A stretch of 64,000 bases of DNA from Aequorivita aquimaris (GTDB lineage: Bacteria; Bacteroidota; Bacteroidia; Flavobacteriales; Flavobacteriaceae). Below the pieces are notes generated by a model that was given only the letters and a program-made list of their open reading frames with translations, was not told the DNA's origin and ran no database searches. Positions 16,893 to 25,786 of this stretch are shown here, piece after piece. The position numbers were made by a program, and so were the translations under genes. Location of the stretch: contig NZ_JRWG01000006.1 of NCBI RefSeq assembly GCF_001573155.1, positions 171,814-235,813 of the forward strand. Direction: 5' to 3'. Numbering within the stretch: position 1 is the first letter of the stretch; every line of letters begins with the position of its first letter.

Positions 16893-17883
16893 AACCCATC
16901 TCTCGGGCGTGTGCCACTGCGGCTTTACTGTTTTCGACCAAAAGTACGGGCACGGTCTCATAATCCTTAAAGAGTCCTTTCACCCGTATCATTTTCCTTT
17001 TGTGGTTTACGTTTCGCAAATAGAGGGCCAGAATACGTTCGGGATGCGCCTCGGCAATTTCGATGTAAATATCGGGGTCGTGCTCACCGCTGTCGCCAAT
17101 TAAGATAAATGGCAACTTCGGATAGGTTTTCATAATATTCAAAATCTCTTTCTGTTTTTGCGGCTTTTCGCCCCTTGGCGGTTTTTTGCCGAATGGATTT
17201 ATGAAATCGCGAAGCAGAATGGGGCCTTTCGGAAAGTTGTTCTTTTGAAGGAATACTTCCAAATAACGGTACAGATTCCAAGGGCTGTGGCTTACGTAAA
17301 AAACTGGATTGCAGTCGCTGCCTGACTTCCCATCGTGCAATTGATGATAAAAACCTGCTGCGCCTTCCAAGGGAATACGCTTTTCAGCTCTTTTGAAAAA
17401 GGTGTTTTTAATTACTGCCCATTTAAAAAAAGACGTCAGTCCCGTGTGGAGAATGGTATCGTCAATATCGCTGACTACGCCAAACTTTGCTTCTTCCGAA
17501 GGGATTAATATTTCCCCTTTAAAATTATTATTCTGTTGAATTTCCCTTCCCTTAATTTCTGTTGCGAAAGAAATGGAGTATTCAAGCCAACCTTCGGCAT
17601 CCGTCAGGGAAAGCAGGTTTTCTATTGTAATATCGATTAAAAAATAGCCTTGGGAATCTGATACTGTTTCCAGCGTTCTTCCATCTGCAAGTTTAAGAAT
17701 GAGCTTGGCATTCTTAACCTTATCGGTTTCAAAACGTTTCCAACTGTTCCAAAGCAGATTGAGAAAACCTGTTTTGGAAAGGTCGATACCTTCATCCTGT
17801 ATTGTCCTGCCTTTTATATATAGATGGTTGGCAGTGCCGTAACTGTGAAAGGTAACAATTTGAACCGGGTCTTTTTTGAACAT
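16882..17883 (-). CDS. App1-like phosphatase domain protein (DUF2183)
   Basis: About 333 residues from ATG 17883; a TTG at 17889 directly abuts the upstream stop and is an alternative start. The C-terminal half has the HAD-like DxDxT motif VVSDIDDTILHTGLTSFFKW, then FYVSHSPWNLYRYLEVFL and LIGDSGEHDPDIY, the pattern of the yeast App1 phosphatidate phosphatase catalytic domain. The N-terminal part is a beta-sandwich-like region. No signal peptide. In bacteria the substrate is unknown. Probably in one transcript with the upstream DUF4010 gene; it converges on ppk1. Confidence 0.85.
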   Translation of the reverse strand: MFKKDPVQIVTFHSYGTANHLYIKGRTIQDEGIDLSKTGFLNLLWNSWKRFETDKVKNAKLILKLADGRTLETVSDSQGYFLIDITIENLLSLTDAEGWLEYSISFATEIKGREIQQNNNFKGEILIPSEEAKFGVVSDIDDTILHTGLTSFFKWAVIKNTFFKRAEKRIPLEGAAGFYHQLHDGKSGSDCNPVFYVSHSPWNLYRYLEVFLQKNNFPKGPILLRDFINPFGKKPPRGEKPQKQKEILNIMKTYPKLPFILIGDSGEHDPDIYIEIAEAHPERILALYLRNVNHKRKMIRVKGLFKDYETVPVLLVENSKAAVAHAREMGFIQ

Positions 17884-17889
17884 ACGCAA

Positions 17890-19155
17890 TTATAGATGCC
17901 AGCCTTCGGGCCAAAGCCACATTACCAATAATCCAAACGCGATGGTTATGCCGAAAGAAATACCAATCCACTTGGCTAATTGATGCGTGCCAAGAACGGC
18001 TGCCATAATTCCTTTAAAGAGTAGATTGGAAAGCGTAGCCAATAAAATAAGCCGCCATCCAGTGGAAGTATTAAGGCCACCACCTTTCATAAGTTGTGAA
18101 AGGGAAAGTGTAATGGCATCCACATCGGTAAGCCCGCTGATAATTGCGACTACATACAGTGCCTCGTTTCCAAATTCCTGTTTGGTAAAGGCTACTGCCA
18201 ATAAAATTCCGCCGTAAAGCAAGCCGAATATCAACGCACTTTTAAATTGCGCCGGATTTTTGGGTTCGGGCATTTCTTCGCCTCCTCCATTTTTACTGAT
18301 TATGTAGAATAAACCTATGCATAGCAGTGCCATAAGTACAAAGACCGTTATAAGCGGTAATACTATTTCTGGCAATTTTTCTGGAATTACCACGCCCACC
18401 TCAACCAAAACCCTTATCAAGGCAACGGCAGAGGCTGCGGTAATAACAAATGCCGCCATTTTATTAATTGATTCAGCATCTTTCGTCTTTCGTGCGTAGC
18501 TAACGGTGGTAGCGGTACTACTAATGAGACCGCCCAAAATTCCATTGGAAATGATCCCTACCTTCTTACCCACAAATTTATAGATGAAATAACCCACAAC
18601 GCTTATGCCTACAATCAAGGTTACCATAAGCCAAATATTGCGTGGGTTTAGCACATCCAGCGGACCATAGGTTTTATCGGGCAACAGCGGAAGGATTACC
18701 AAGGAAATTCCCACAAAAGTCATGATGGCGGCAAGATCCTTTTCCTTTAGATTTTCGATAAAATTATGTAGGTGCTCTTTTACATAGAGCAGAATGGCCA
18801 TAGAACTTCCTACAATCACGGCCACCATCCTATCGCCCATAACCAAATAAGCTCCTACCGCAAACATAAGTAGGGCGGCAACTTCCGTGGTCTGGCCTAT
18901 ATCGGTATCATTTAATTTTTTGAGTTTTATCACATTGGCGGTTACCAAAAGTGCGGTTATACATAGGCCCAAAACAGGAAGAATAAAGGGATTGTCAAAA
19001 TCGCGGGCCAAAAATGCAGAAACAACCCCCATTATCGAGATAAGGGTAAAGGTGCGTACACCCGCCATTTCGTGGTCGCTTTTCTGTCTTTGGAGCCCTA
19101 CAAGCATTCCCAACCCAAAGGCAATAGCCAAAGTAACAATGTCGTGATAATTCAT
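17890..19155 (-). CDS. MgtC/SapB and DUF4010 domain membrane protein
   Basis: 421 residues with about 12 hydrophobic segments. The N-terminal MgtC/SapB part (VTLAIAFGLGMLVGLQRQKSD, GVRTFTLISIMG) is followed by DUF4010 (SLVILPLLPDKTYGPLDVLNPRNIWLM-type segment, ISGLTDVDAITLSLSQL). The ISGLxDVDAxTLS motif is strongly conserved in this family. Transport role unproven. Its stop codon is immediately followed by the TTG/ATG start region of the App1-like gene. Confidence 0.88.
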   Translation of the reverse strand: MNYHDIVTLAIAFGLGMLVGLQRQKSDHEMAGVRTFTLISIMGVVSAFLARDFDNPFILPVLGLCITALLVTANVIKLKKLNDTDIGQTTEVAALLMFAVGAYLVMGDRMVAVIVGSSMAILLYVKEHLHNFIENLKEKDLAAIMTFVGISLVILPLLPDKTYGPLDVLNPRNIWLMVTLIVGISVVGYFIYKFVGKKVGIISNGILGGLISSTATTVSYARKTKDAESINKMAAFVITAASAVALIRVLVEVGVVIPEKLPEIVLPLITVFVLMALLCIGLFYIISKNGGGEEMPEPKNPAQFKSALIFGLLYGGILLAVAFTKQEFGNEALYVVAIISGLTDVDAITLSLSQLMKGGGLNTSTGWRLILLATLSNLLFKGIMAAVLGTHQLAKWIGISFGITIAFGLLVMWLWPEGWHL

Positions 19156-19249
19156 AGCAGCACCAAGATAGTAAATTCTAAAATATCTACGCTAAGTTGG
19201 GTGAATTTGTTAATTGGGGATAAAGGATTGGTATTTTGGAAAAATAAAA

Positions 19250-19280
19250 AACCTACAAAGTTTTGAAAACTTTGTAGGTT
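19250..19280 (-). terminator. terminator downstream of hppA
   Basis: Inverted repeat AACCTACAAAGTTTT-g-AAAACTTTGTAGGTT. On the minus strand it is followed by TTTTTATTTTT, so it terminates the pyrophosphatase transcript. Confidence 0.85.
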
Positions 19281-19312
19281 AATATAGCGAATTTGGAATT
19301 TGGAATTTCCCT

Positions 19313-21805
19313 TTATTCCTTATCCTTTATTTTTATTTTTACCCCGTCCACATCCTTCAACTGAGCGCGAACTTCTTCTTCGGTGCCTGTAAAGGTTTTG
19401 GTTTCGGTAGTTTCAACACCTTCAACGGTTCTTATGATCGTTACGTTTGCAGTTACTTGATCATTGTTTTCGTTTTTCAACATTTCAACAACAGTTTCAG
19501 TTTTGTTTTTTAGGTTTTCCCCTCCTTCAATAGTGCTAGTTTCCCCATTTTCAAGGTATTCCACTTGCTTCTCGGTAAGGATGGTTTTGTTGCCCTCGGC
19601 ATCAATAAAGTAAACTTCTTCCGAAGAGGTTTCAGTAGCCATTGCCACATCGCCGTGGTTTCCAAGGATTGGAGCGATAACCAACCCGACCAAGCAGGTA
19701 AGTTTAATCAAAATGTTCATTGAAGGGCCCGAAGTATCCTTAAATGGATCACCCACGGTATCACCCGTTACAGCAGCTTTGTGCGCATCACTTCCTTTAT
19801 AGGTCATTTCACCATTAATCATTACACCGGCTTCAAAAGACTTTTTAGCGTTGTCCCAAGCACCGCCCGCGTTATTTTGGAAAATAGCCCACATAACACC
19901 GCTCACACAAACCCCGGCCATATAGCCACCAAGCGGCTCGGCACCAAATACAAGACCGATAATAACAGGAGTGATAATAGTAAGTAAGCCTGGAAGGAGC
20001 ATTTCCTTCAAAGCAGCTTTTGTAGAAATATCCACACATTTTGCGTATTCCGGAGTTCCGGTACCTTCCATTATACCAGGAATTTCACGGAACTGGCGAC
20101 GTACCTCCTGTACCATTTCCATAGCGGCCTTTCCAACAGATTTCATTGCCATTGCAGAGAATACCACCGGAATCATCCCACCCACGAACAACATTGCAAG
20201 CACATCAGCACGGAAAATATTGATACCGTCAATACCTGTAAAGGTTACATAAGCTGCAAACAGAGCCAAAGCTGTCAAGGCAGCAGAAGCGATTGCGAAA
20301 CCTTTCCCAACGGCAGCCGTAGTGTTTCCAACGGAATCCAAAACATCGGTACGCTCACGCACCTGTGGATCCAGTTCGCTCATTTCAGCAACACCACCTG
20401 CATTATCGGCGATAGGACCGAAAGCATCAATAGCAAGCTGCATAGCTGTAGTAGCCATCATTGCTGAAGCGGCCAAAGCAACTCCGTAAAAACCAGCAAG
20501 TTCGTACGATCCGTAAATAGCAGCCGCAAAAAGAATCACGGAAGCAAAGGTAGATTTCATACCTACGGCAAGACCTGCAATAATATTGGTAGCGGCGCCG
20601 GTGGAAGAATTTTTCACAATATCAAGAACCGGCTTTTTACCAAGACTTGTATAATAAGCGGTTACGAAGGAAATAAGCGCCCCTACGGCAAGACCGATAC
20701 AGGCCGCCCAGAAAACGTTTATTGAAGGGATGGTTTTATAGCCTTCGCCGAAAAATTTCATATTCATAGTGTCCGGAAGCATCCAGTCTATCAAGAACCA
20801 ACTGGCGATAAGCGTTAGGATGATCGCTGCCCAGTTTCCGGTATCCAAAGCCTTTTGAACTTGGGCTTCTTTTGCGTCATTATTCTTGATTTTTACAAAG
20901 AAGGTTCCAATAATAGAAGCAAGAATACCCACACCTGCAATTACCACAGGCAAGAGGATAGGCCCCATATTGTTGAAATTATCGGTAAATGGAATGTCAA
21001 GGGACATATCGCGGATTACGTAATTACCCAATACCATTGCGGCAAGTACGGTAGCTACGTAACTTCCGAAAAGGTCAGCACCCATTCCCGCTACGTCACC
21101 TACGTTATCACCCACGTTATCGGCTATGGTTGCAGGGTTACGAGGATCATCCTCAGGAATACCCGCTTCCACTTTACCTACAAGGTCAGCACCTACGTCG
21201 GCAGCTTTTGTATAGATACCACCACCCACACGGGCAAAAAGTGCAATACTCTCCGCACCTAGGGAGAAACCTGCAAGGGCTTCAAGTACGATGGTCATTT
21301 CATCATAAAAATTCAAAGGATCGGTTCCAATAAATTGGCCAATGAAGAACAGGAAGAACAAGCTCAATCCTAATACTGCAAGGCCTGCAACGCCAAGACC
21401 CATAACGGTACCGCCGCCAAAGGAAACTTTAAGTGCCTGCGGAAGGCTGGTTTTGGCAGCTTCGGCAGTACGGGCATTGGCATCGGTGGCAATACGCATC
21501 CCGATATTTCCGGCCAATGCTGAAAAGATTGCCCCACAGATAAAGGCGGGCACAATCATCCAACTGGTGGACGGAACCATTTGTGAAACCACAAACAAAA
21601 GTACTGCGGCAATAACGGCAAAAACTACCAACAAACGGTATTCTGCATTTAGGAACGCCAAGGCGCCCTCTTTGATACTTTTTGAAATAAACTGCATGCG
21701 ATCGCTACCTGCGGGCTGCTTTTTTACCCAGCTCATTTTAACGAGCATAAACAAAAGGCCCAATACGGCAAGAGCAATAGGAATAAATATAATGTTCTGT
21801 TCCAT
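19313..21805 (-). CDS. hppA: membrane-bound ion-translocating pyrophosphatase with C-terminal tail
   Basis: 830 residues, about 16 transmembrane helices. It couples PPi hydrolysis to H+ and/or Na+ pumping. The catalytic loop GGGIYTKAADVGADLVGKVE, followed by DDPRNPATIADNVGDNVGD, is intact. The GNTTAAVGKG segment has Ala where K+-independent enzymes carry Lys, so it should be K+-dependent. After the last helix (about residue 718) a hydrophilic, acidic tail of about 112 residues follows, absent from the usual 660-770-residue enzymes; by the known topology it would face the periplasm. Ion specificity cannot be settled by eye. The soluble pyrophosphatase gene lies just upstream on the same strand. 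Confidence 0.95.
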   Translation of the reverse strand: MEQNIIFIPIALAVLGLLFMLVKMSWVKKQPAGSDRMQFISKSIKEGALAFLNAEYRLLVVFAVIAAVLLFVVSQMVPSTSWMIVPAFICGAIFSALAGNIGMRIATDANARTAEAAKTSLPQALKVSFGGGTVMGLGVAGLAVLGLSLFFLFFIGQFIGTDPLNFYDEMTIVLEALAGFSLGAESIALFARVGGGIYTKAADVGADLVGKVEAGIPEDDPRNPATIADNVGDNVGDVAGMGADLFGSYVATVLAAMVLGNYVIRDMSLDIPFTDNFNNMGPILLPVVIAGVGILASIIGTFFVKIKNNDAKEAQVQKALDTGNWAAIILTLIASWFLIDWMLPDTMNMKFFGEGYKTIPSINVFWAACIGLAVGALISFVTAYYTSLGKKPVLDIVKNSSTGAATNIIAGLAVGMKSTFASVILFAAAIYGSYELAGFYGVALAASAMMATTAMQLAIDAFGPIADNAGGVAEMSELDPQVRERTDVLDSVGNTTAAVGKGFAIASAALTALALFAAYVTFTGIDGINIFRADVLAMLFVGGMIPVVFSAMAMKSVGKAAMEMVQEVRRQFREIPGIMEGTGTPEYAKCVDISTKAALKEMLLPGLLTIITPVIIGLVFGAEPLGGYMAGVCVSGVMWAIFQNNAGGAWDNAKKSFEAGVMINGEMTYKGSDAHKAAVTGDTVGDPFKDTSGPSMNILIKLTCLVGLVIAPILGNHGDVAMATETSSEEVYFIDAEGNKTILTEKQVEYLENGETSTIEGGENLKNKTETVVEMLKNENNDQVTANVTIIRTVEGVETTETKTFTGTEEEVRAQLKDVDGVKIKIKDKE

Positions 21806-21898
21806 TATTTAATTAATTTAGATTGGTTTCAAATTTGCGACTGCAAAAATAGGGAAATGGTTTGGGATACGAAACAGTAAATTTCATCCCTAATTATA

Positions 21899-22411
21899 TT
21901 AAATACTGAAATGTCCTTGAACCTCGGGAGTTTCTTTATAACGTTTTACGCATTGGTTGTAAATTTCGATAGCCTCACTGGCATCTCCCCAGCCGTCCAC
22001 GTCAACTTTTTTCTTTTCAAGATCTTTATATACCTGAAAGAAATGTTCTATTTCGCGAACTAAATGTGGATTCATATCAGAAAGGTCATTCAAGCTGCTC
22101 CATATAGGATCGGAAACGGGAACGCAGATTACCTTTTCATCTGGGCCCTTTTCATCGGCCATGTGAAACACACCGATAGGCTTCACCTCCATTACGCACA
22201 TGGGGAAGGTGGGTTCGCCACCCAATACCAATACATCTAGCGGGTCGCCGTCCAACGCCAAGGTTTCTGGTATAAAACCATAATCGGCAGGGTACATCAT
22301 ACTACTGAAAAGCATACGGTCAAAACGAATTTTCTTCAGCTCAAAATCGTATTCGTATTTGTTGCGGCTTCCTTTGGGAATTTCTATCAGTACGTCAAAT
22401 GTCTTTTTCAT
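21899..22411 (-). CDS. ppa: inorganic pyrophosphatase, family I
   Basis: 170 residues. Soluble Mg2+-dependent enzyme that hydrolyses PPi to phosphate. The signature DGDPLDVLVLGG contains the metal-binding aspartates; the N-terminal IEIPKGSRNKYEYD and YPADYGFIPETLALDGD segments are typical. It sits 93 bp upstream of hppA, so cytosolic and membrane-coupled PPi hydrolysis are encoded side by side; both compete for the same substrate. Confidence 0.97.
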   Translation of the reverse strand: MKKTFDVLIEIPKGSRNKYEYDFELKKIRFDRMLFSSMMYPADYGFIPETLALDGDPLDVLVLGGEPTFPMCVMEVKPIGVFHMADEKGPDEKVICVPVSDPIWSSLNDLSDMNPHLVREIEHFFQVYKDLEKKKVDVDGWGDASEAIEIYNQCVKRYKETPEVQGHFSI

Positions 22412-22471
22412 TATTTTGAATTATTTAAAGGATGCAAAAATAATCCATTAAGCCGATAAAGCCTTATAAAA

Positions 22472-23872
22472 CTAAACCTTTATCATTTTCCACTTTCCTT
22501 TTTTAAACCAAACAATTGCTATAACTGCAATTAAGGATTCTGCCAAAGCAATTGCAACAAACACCCCAATGGGACCCCAATCCAAAACCAGGGAAGTAAA
22601 ATATGCAAACGGTAGCTGAAACACCCAAAAACAGAAAAAGTTTATAATGGTCGGGGTTTTGGTATCGCCCGCACCATTAAAAGCCATAGTTACCGTCATT
22701 CCATAGGCAAAAAGAAAATATGCTATAGTTACAATTTGCAAACTAAGCGCTCCATATTTTAAAACTTCGGGATCCACACTGAACCAGCCAATAATGCTTT
22801 TAGCAAACAAAAGGTATATTACAGAAACAGCAACCATAAAAAAGGCGTTGTATTTGGCGGTTTTCCAGACGGAAGTTTTAGCGCGTTCAGGTTGGTTGGC
22901 ACCTAAATTTTGCCCAACCAATGTGGCCGCCGCATTGCTCAACCCCCAAGCAGGCATCATTGTGAACATAATAACCCTAATTGCAATAGTATAGCCTGCC
23001 AGCACTTCGCTGCCAAATTCACTAATAATGCGCATTAAGAAAATCCAACTGCTAGTGCCAATAATAAACTGGCCAATTCCGCCAAGGGAAACACGAATTA
23101 AGTTGATCATCACCCCTATGTTTACCACAAAATTCTTTAATGCCAGCCTGATGCGAGTACTTCCATAGAATAAAATATAAAGTTGGAAAAGCACTGCAGT
23201 TCCACGACCAATTGTTGTTGCAATTGCAGCACCCGCAACTCCATATTCCGGAATTGGGCCCCATCCAAAAATGAAAATTGGATCTAGTACGATATTGATG
23301 CCGTTAGAGAGAATGAGCGTCCACATTGCCATGGAGGCGTTACCGGCACCCCTATAAACAGCATTGATAAGAAACAATAATACAATAGTGAAATTTCCAC
23401 CTATAAGGATTTGTGTATAGCGATACCCTTCATCAATTAAGGATTGCTCTCCCCCCATCAATCCTAAAATTTCTTTCGGGAAAAGAATTCCTATCACACT
23501 AACTATTGAAGAAACCAATATTCCCAAAAAAATAACTTGCACCGTCACTCGCTTGGCGCCTTCAGGGTCTTTTTCGCCTATTCGCCTTGCAACAATAGCC
23601 GTGGCAGCCATGCTTAAACCAACCGCCAAGGCATATACAAGGGTGATTACAGATTCGGTTAATCCAATTGTAGCCACAGCATTTGTGCTTACTTGGGACA
23701 CATAAAAAATGTCTACCAAAGCAAAAATGGATTCCATGCTCATTTCCAAAATCATGGGCACGGCTAGTAAGAAAATGGCTTTCTTGATACTGGCTTGGGT
23801 AAGGTCAATCTCCTTGCCCGCTATGGCCTCCTTTAAAAGAATGAAAAATGATTTTAGCGAGTGCGCTGCCAT
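22472..23872 (-). CDS. MATE family efflux transporter
   Basis: 466 residues, 12 predicted transmembrane helices. Starts with ALVDIFYVSQVSTNAVATIGLTESV and contains MAATAIVARRIGEKDPEGAKR, both typical of the MATE/NorM superfamily, and the repeat of these elements in the second half (SNAAATLVGQNLGANQPERAKT). Cation-coupled drug or metabolite export. Substrate not predictable. Confidence 0.92.
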   Translation of the reverse strand: MAAHSLKSFFILLKEAIAGKEIDLTQASIKKAIFLLAVPMILEMSMESIFALVDIFYVSQVSTNAVATIGLTESVITLVYALAVGLSMAATAIVARRIGEKDPEGAKRVTVQVIFLGILVSSIVSVIGILFPKEILGLMGGEQSLIDEGYRYTQILIGGNFTIVLLFLINAVYRGAGNASMAMWTLILSNGINIVLDPIFIFGWGPIPEYGVAGAAIATTIGRGTAVLFQLYILFYGSTRIRLALKNFVVNIGVMINLIRVSLGGIGQFIIGTSSWIFLMRIISEFGSEVLAGYTIAIRVIMFTMMPAWGLSNAAATLVGQNLGANQPERAKTSVWKTAKYNAFFMVAVSVIYLLFAKSIIGWFSVDPEVLKYGALSLQIVTIAYFLFAYGMTVTMAFNGAGDTKTPTIINFFCFWVFQLPFAYFTSLVLDWGPIGVFVAIALAESLIAVIAIVWFKKGKWKMIKV

Positions 23873-24039
23873 TTATTGTAAACTTTGTCGTAAATGTATG
23901 GAGAAAAATTTGTGAGTGAATGGGCAATCTGGACATTTTAAAAGTATAAGCGACTATTAAAAAGCCAGAATATTTTTTTAAAGCAGATGATTTAAACCCT
24001 CGAAAAACCCTCTTCAATTACAAACCATTGTTAAAATCA

Positions 24040-24154
24040 GACAAGCGCTGAGTGTTAATTAAACGTTATTGCTTTTGCCTAAAAAGCAATTGTAATACTA
24101 TCTAATCATACCCCAATAATCTTTTGTTCCTCAAAAGGTTTGGGGTGTTTTTTT
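24040..24154 (+). ncRNA. candidate small RNA, two hairpins ending in a terminator
   Basis: The 453-bp gap 23873-24325 has no convincing ORF but holds two consecutive plus-strand hairpins. The first is perfect, ATTGCTTTT-gccta-AAAAGCAAT (24068-24090). The second is a terminator, ACCCCAA/TTGGGGT enclosing CTTTTG-ttcct-CAAAAG (24110-24146), followed by GTTTTTTT. The upstream gene is on the other strand, so this terminator has no plus-strand gene to serve. The 5' end given here is a guess; identity unknown. Confidence 0.35.
24110..24154 (+). terminator. intrinsic terminator without a coding partner
   Basis: Two-tier stem ACCCCAA...TTGGGGT with inner CTTTTG/CAAAAG and a U-rich tail, plus orientation, in a region with no plus-strand CDS upstream. 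Confidence 0.8.
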
Positions 24155-24204
24155 AGAGACATATCTGCTAAAATCGTAGTGCCCCGCCCATTTCCCAAAA
24201 AACG

Positions 24205-24218
24205 TTAACGTACGTTAA
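24205..24218. promoter_or_regulatory. palindrome upstream of DUF4382 gene
   Basis: Perfect 14-bp palindrome TTAACGTACGTTAA, 107 bp upstream of the DUF4382 lipoprotein start. Dyad of operator size; regulator unknown. Confidence 0.4.
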
Positions 24219-24325
24219 TACTTACAATAATTGCGGAGATACTACGCTAATATTGCGGTGTGGCAATGCGTGTCATCCATAACAAACAAACCTAAAATAG
24301 CATTAACAATAACAAAAAACAATCT

Positions 24326-25276
24326 ATGAAAACAAATGTGATTTACAAATCGATGCTTGCGCTTTTACTAATTGTAGGCTTTGCCTCATGTAGTGAAGAC
24401 GATGCTAATGAAACAGATCAATTGGCGTATAATGCCCAAGTCTATATTACCGATGGTCCAATAGACAACGCTGAAGTAGAAGGGGTTTTCGTTACTATTG
24501 CCGATGTGAAGCTAAACGGTACTAGCTTAGATGGCTTTACAAAAACCACCGTGAACCTGCACGCCCTACAAAATGGCAACACCCAATTGTTGGGAGACAT
24601 TGACCTGGCCGCAAACACCTACAACCAAGTAACCTTGGTGTTGGACACAGAAAGCGACGCCTCGGGCAATGCTCCCGCTAACTACGTACTTACTACTGGC
24701 AACAATAAGGTTGAGCTAACCGCAGAAAACAGCACCATTAATGTGAACAATAGTTATGATATTGAAGCCTCATCTTCCAACCAAATAATAATTGACTTTG
24801 ATTTACGTAAGTCTATCGTAGCAGATGCTGGTAACTCAGGCTATAATTTTGCTGGTCAAGCCCAATTGGAAAACAGCATTAGGGTAGTAAACGTATTGGA
24901 TGCGGGTACCATTAACGGAACAGCTACTAACAACACCGGAAACAACGAGATAAAAACAGTTGCATACGCATATACCAAAGGCAGCTATAGCGAAAGCGAA
25001 GAAAACGAGAACGCAGCCGGCGTACGTTTTGCCAATGCAGTAACAAGTAGTATGGCCACAGGTGGCAGTAACGAGTTTAGCTTGCATTACCTAACGGAAG
25101 GAACCTATGAAATTCACTTTGCGTCTTACGAAGATACCAATAGCGACGGCGAATACGAGTTTACCGGAATGATTGAGGCAGAGGGCGATTTGGGCCTAGA
25201 CCTTATGGAAGTTATGGTTTCGGCAAACACCGAAGTAACCATCCAAGTGATTTTACTTACCATTCTTGGACTGTAA
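24326..25276 (+). CDS. DUF4382 domain lipoprotein
   Basis: 316 residues. Signal peptide with lipobox FASC (LLLIVGFASC|SEDD), acidic residues after the Cys as in surface-exposed flavobacterial lipoproteins. Residues 35-190 match DUF4382 (VYITDGPIDNAEVEGVFVTIADVKLNG, LLGDIDLAANTYNQVTLVLD). The C-terminal part resembles a beta-sandwich (VNVLDAGTINGTATNN; LTEGTYEIHFASYEDTNSDG). Function unknown; secreted domain of calcium-binding-like look (DTNSDGEYEF). A terminator follows. Confidence 0.85.
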   Translation: MKTNVIYKSMLALLLIVGFASCSEDDANETDQLAYNAQVYITDGPIDNAEVEGVFVTIADVKLNGTSLDGFTKTTVNLHALQNGNTQLLGDIDLAANTYNQVTLVLDTESDASGNAPANYVLTTGNNKVELTAENSTINVNNSYDIEASSSNQIIIDFDLRKSIVADAGNSGYNFAGQAQLENSIRVVNVLDAGTINGTATNNTGNNEIKTVAYAYTKGSYSESEENENAAGVRFANAVTSSMATGGSNEFSLHYLTEGTYEIHFASYEDTNSDGEYEFTGMIEAEGDLGLDLMEVMVSANTEVTIQVILLTILGL

Positions 25277-25298
25277 AACCACATTTCATAAAATAGTT

Positions 25299-25326
25299 AA
25301 AACCTCCCAATGGGAGGTTTTTTTAT
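25299..25326 (+). terminator. terminator of DUF4382 gene
   Basis: AAAACCTCCC-AAT-GGGAGGTTTTTTT: compact GC-rich hairpin and T-tract, 22 bp after the stop. Confidence 0.9.
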
Positions 25327-25468
25327 ACCTAAAGTTAGAATACCACTTTCATGAACTCCCAAACTGGAATAGCGAGAAGACGTTCATAATAGTAGAAAAA
25401 ATTTAAGACGCACCCTTTATATAGTAGCTAACTTTCGCTTACCTTAGCTTTCCTAAAACCACCTATTT

Positions 25469-25699
25469 ATGAAATACTTCAACCAAAAATTAATTTTGGC
25501 AGCAATACCTGTCAGTTTATGTATAGCAGCTTGTGGCGTAACCCGATCCGGAGCTTGCATAGACCCTGCAAAGATAAGTGATGGCCCCTGCACCATGGAA
25601 TACAATCCAGTATGTGGTTGCGATGGCAAGACTTATAGTAACCCCTGTGCCGCAGATCGTGCTGGGATTATTTCTTGGACACAAGGAAAGTGTGAGTAG
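25469..25699 (+). CDS. small Kazal-domain lipoprotein
   Basis: 76 residues. Lipoprotein signal peptide (PVSLCIAACGVT) then a single Kazal-like domain with the cysteine framework C-PCTMEYNPVCGCDGKTYSNPC-...-C, including the CGCDGKTYSNPC signature. Kazal domains are serine-protease inhibitors in animals; bacterial copies are less common. A role in protecting the cell surface from proteases is an inference. Monocistronic by appearance. Confidence 0.85.
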   Translation: MKYFNQKLILAAIPVSLCIAACGVTRSGACIDPAKISDGPCTMEYNPVCGCDGKTYSNPCAADRAGIISWTQGKCE

Positions 25700-25786
25700 G
25701 AATTCTGCTGCAATTTTATAAGTAATTGGGTCATGCACACTCTATTTTTATAAGTTGGAAAATTCCAAGTTTTATAAAAAACCAGA

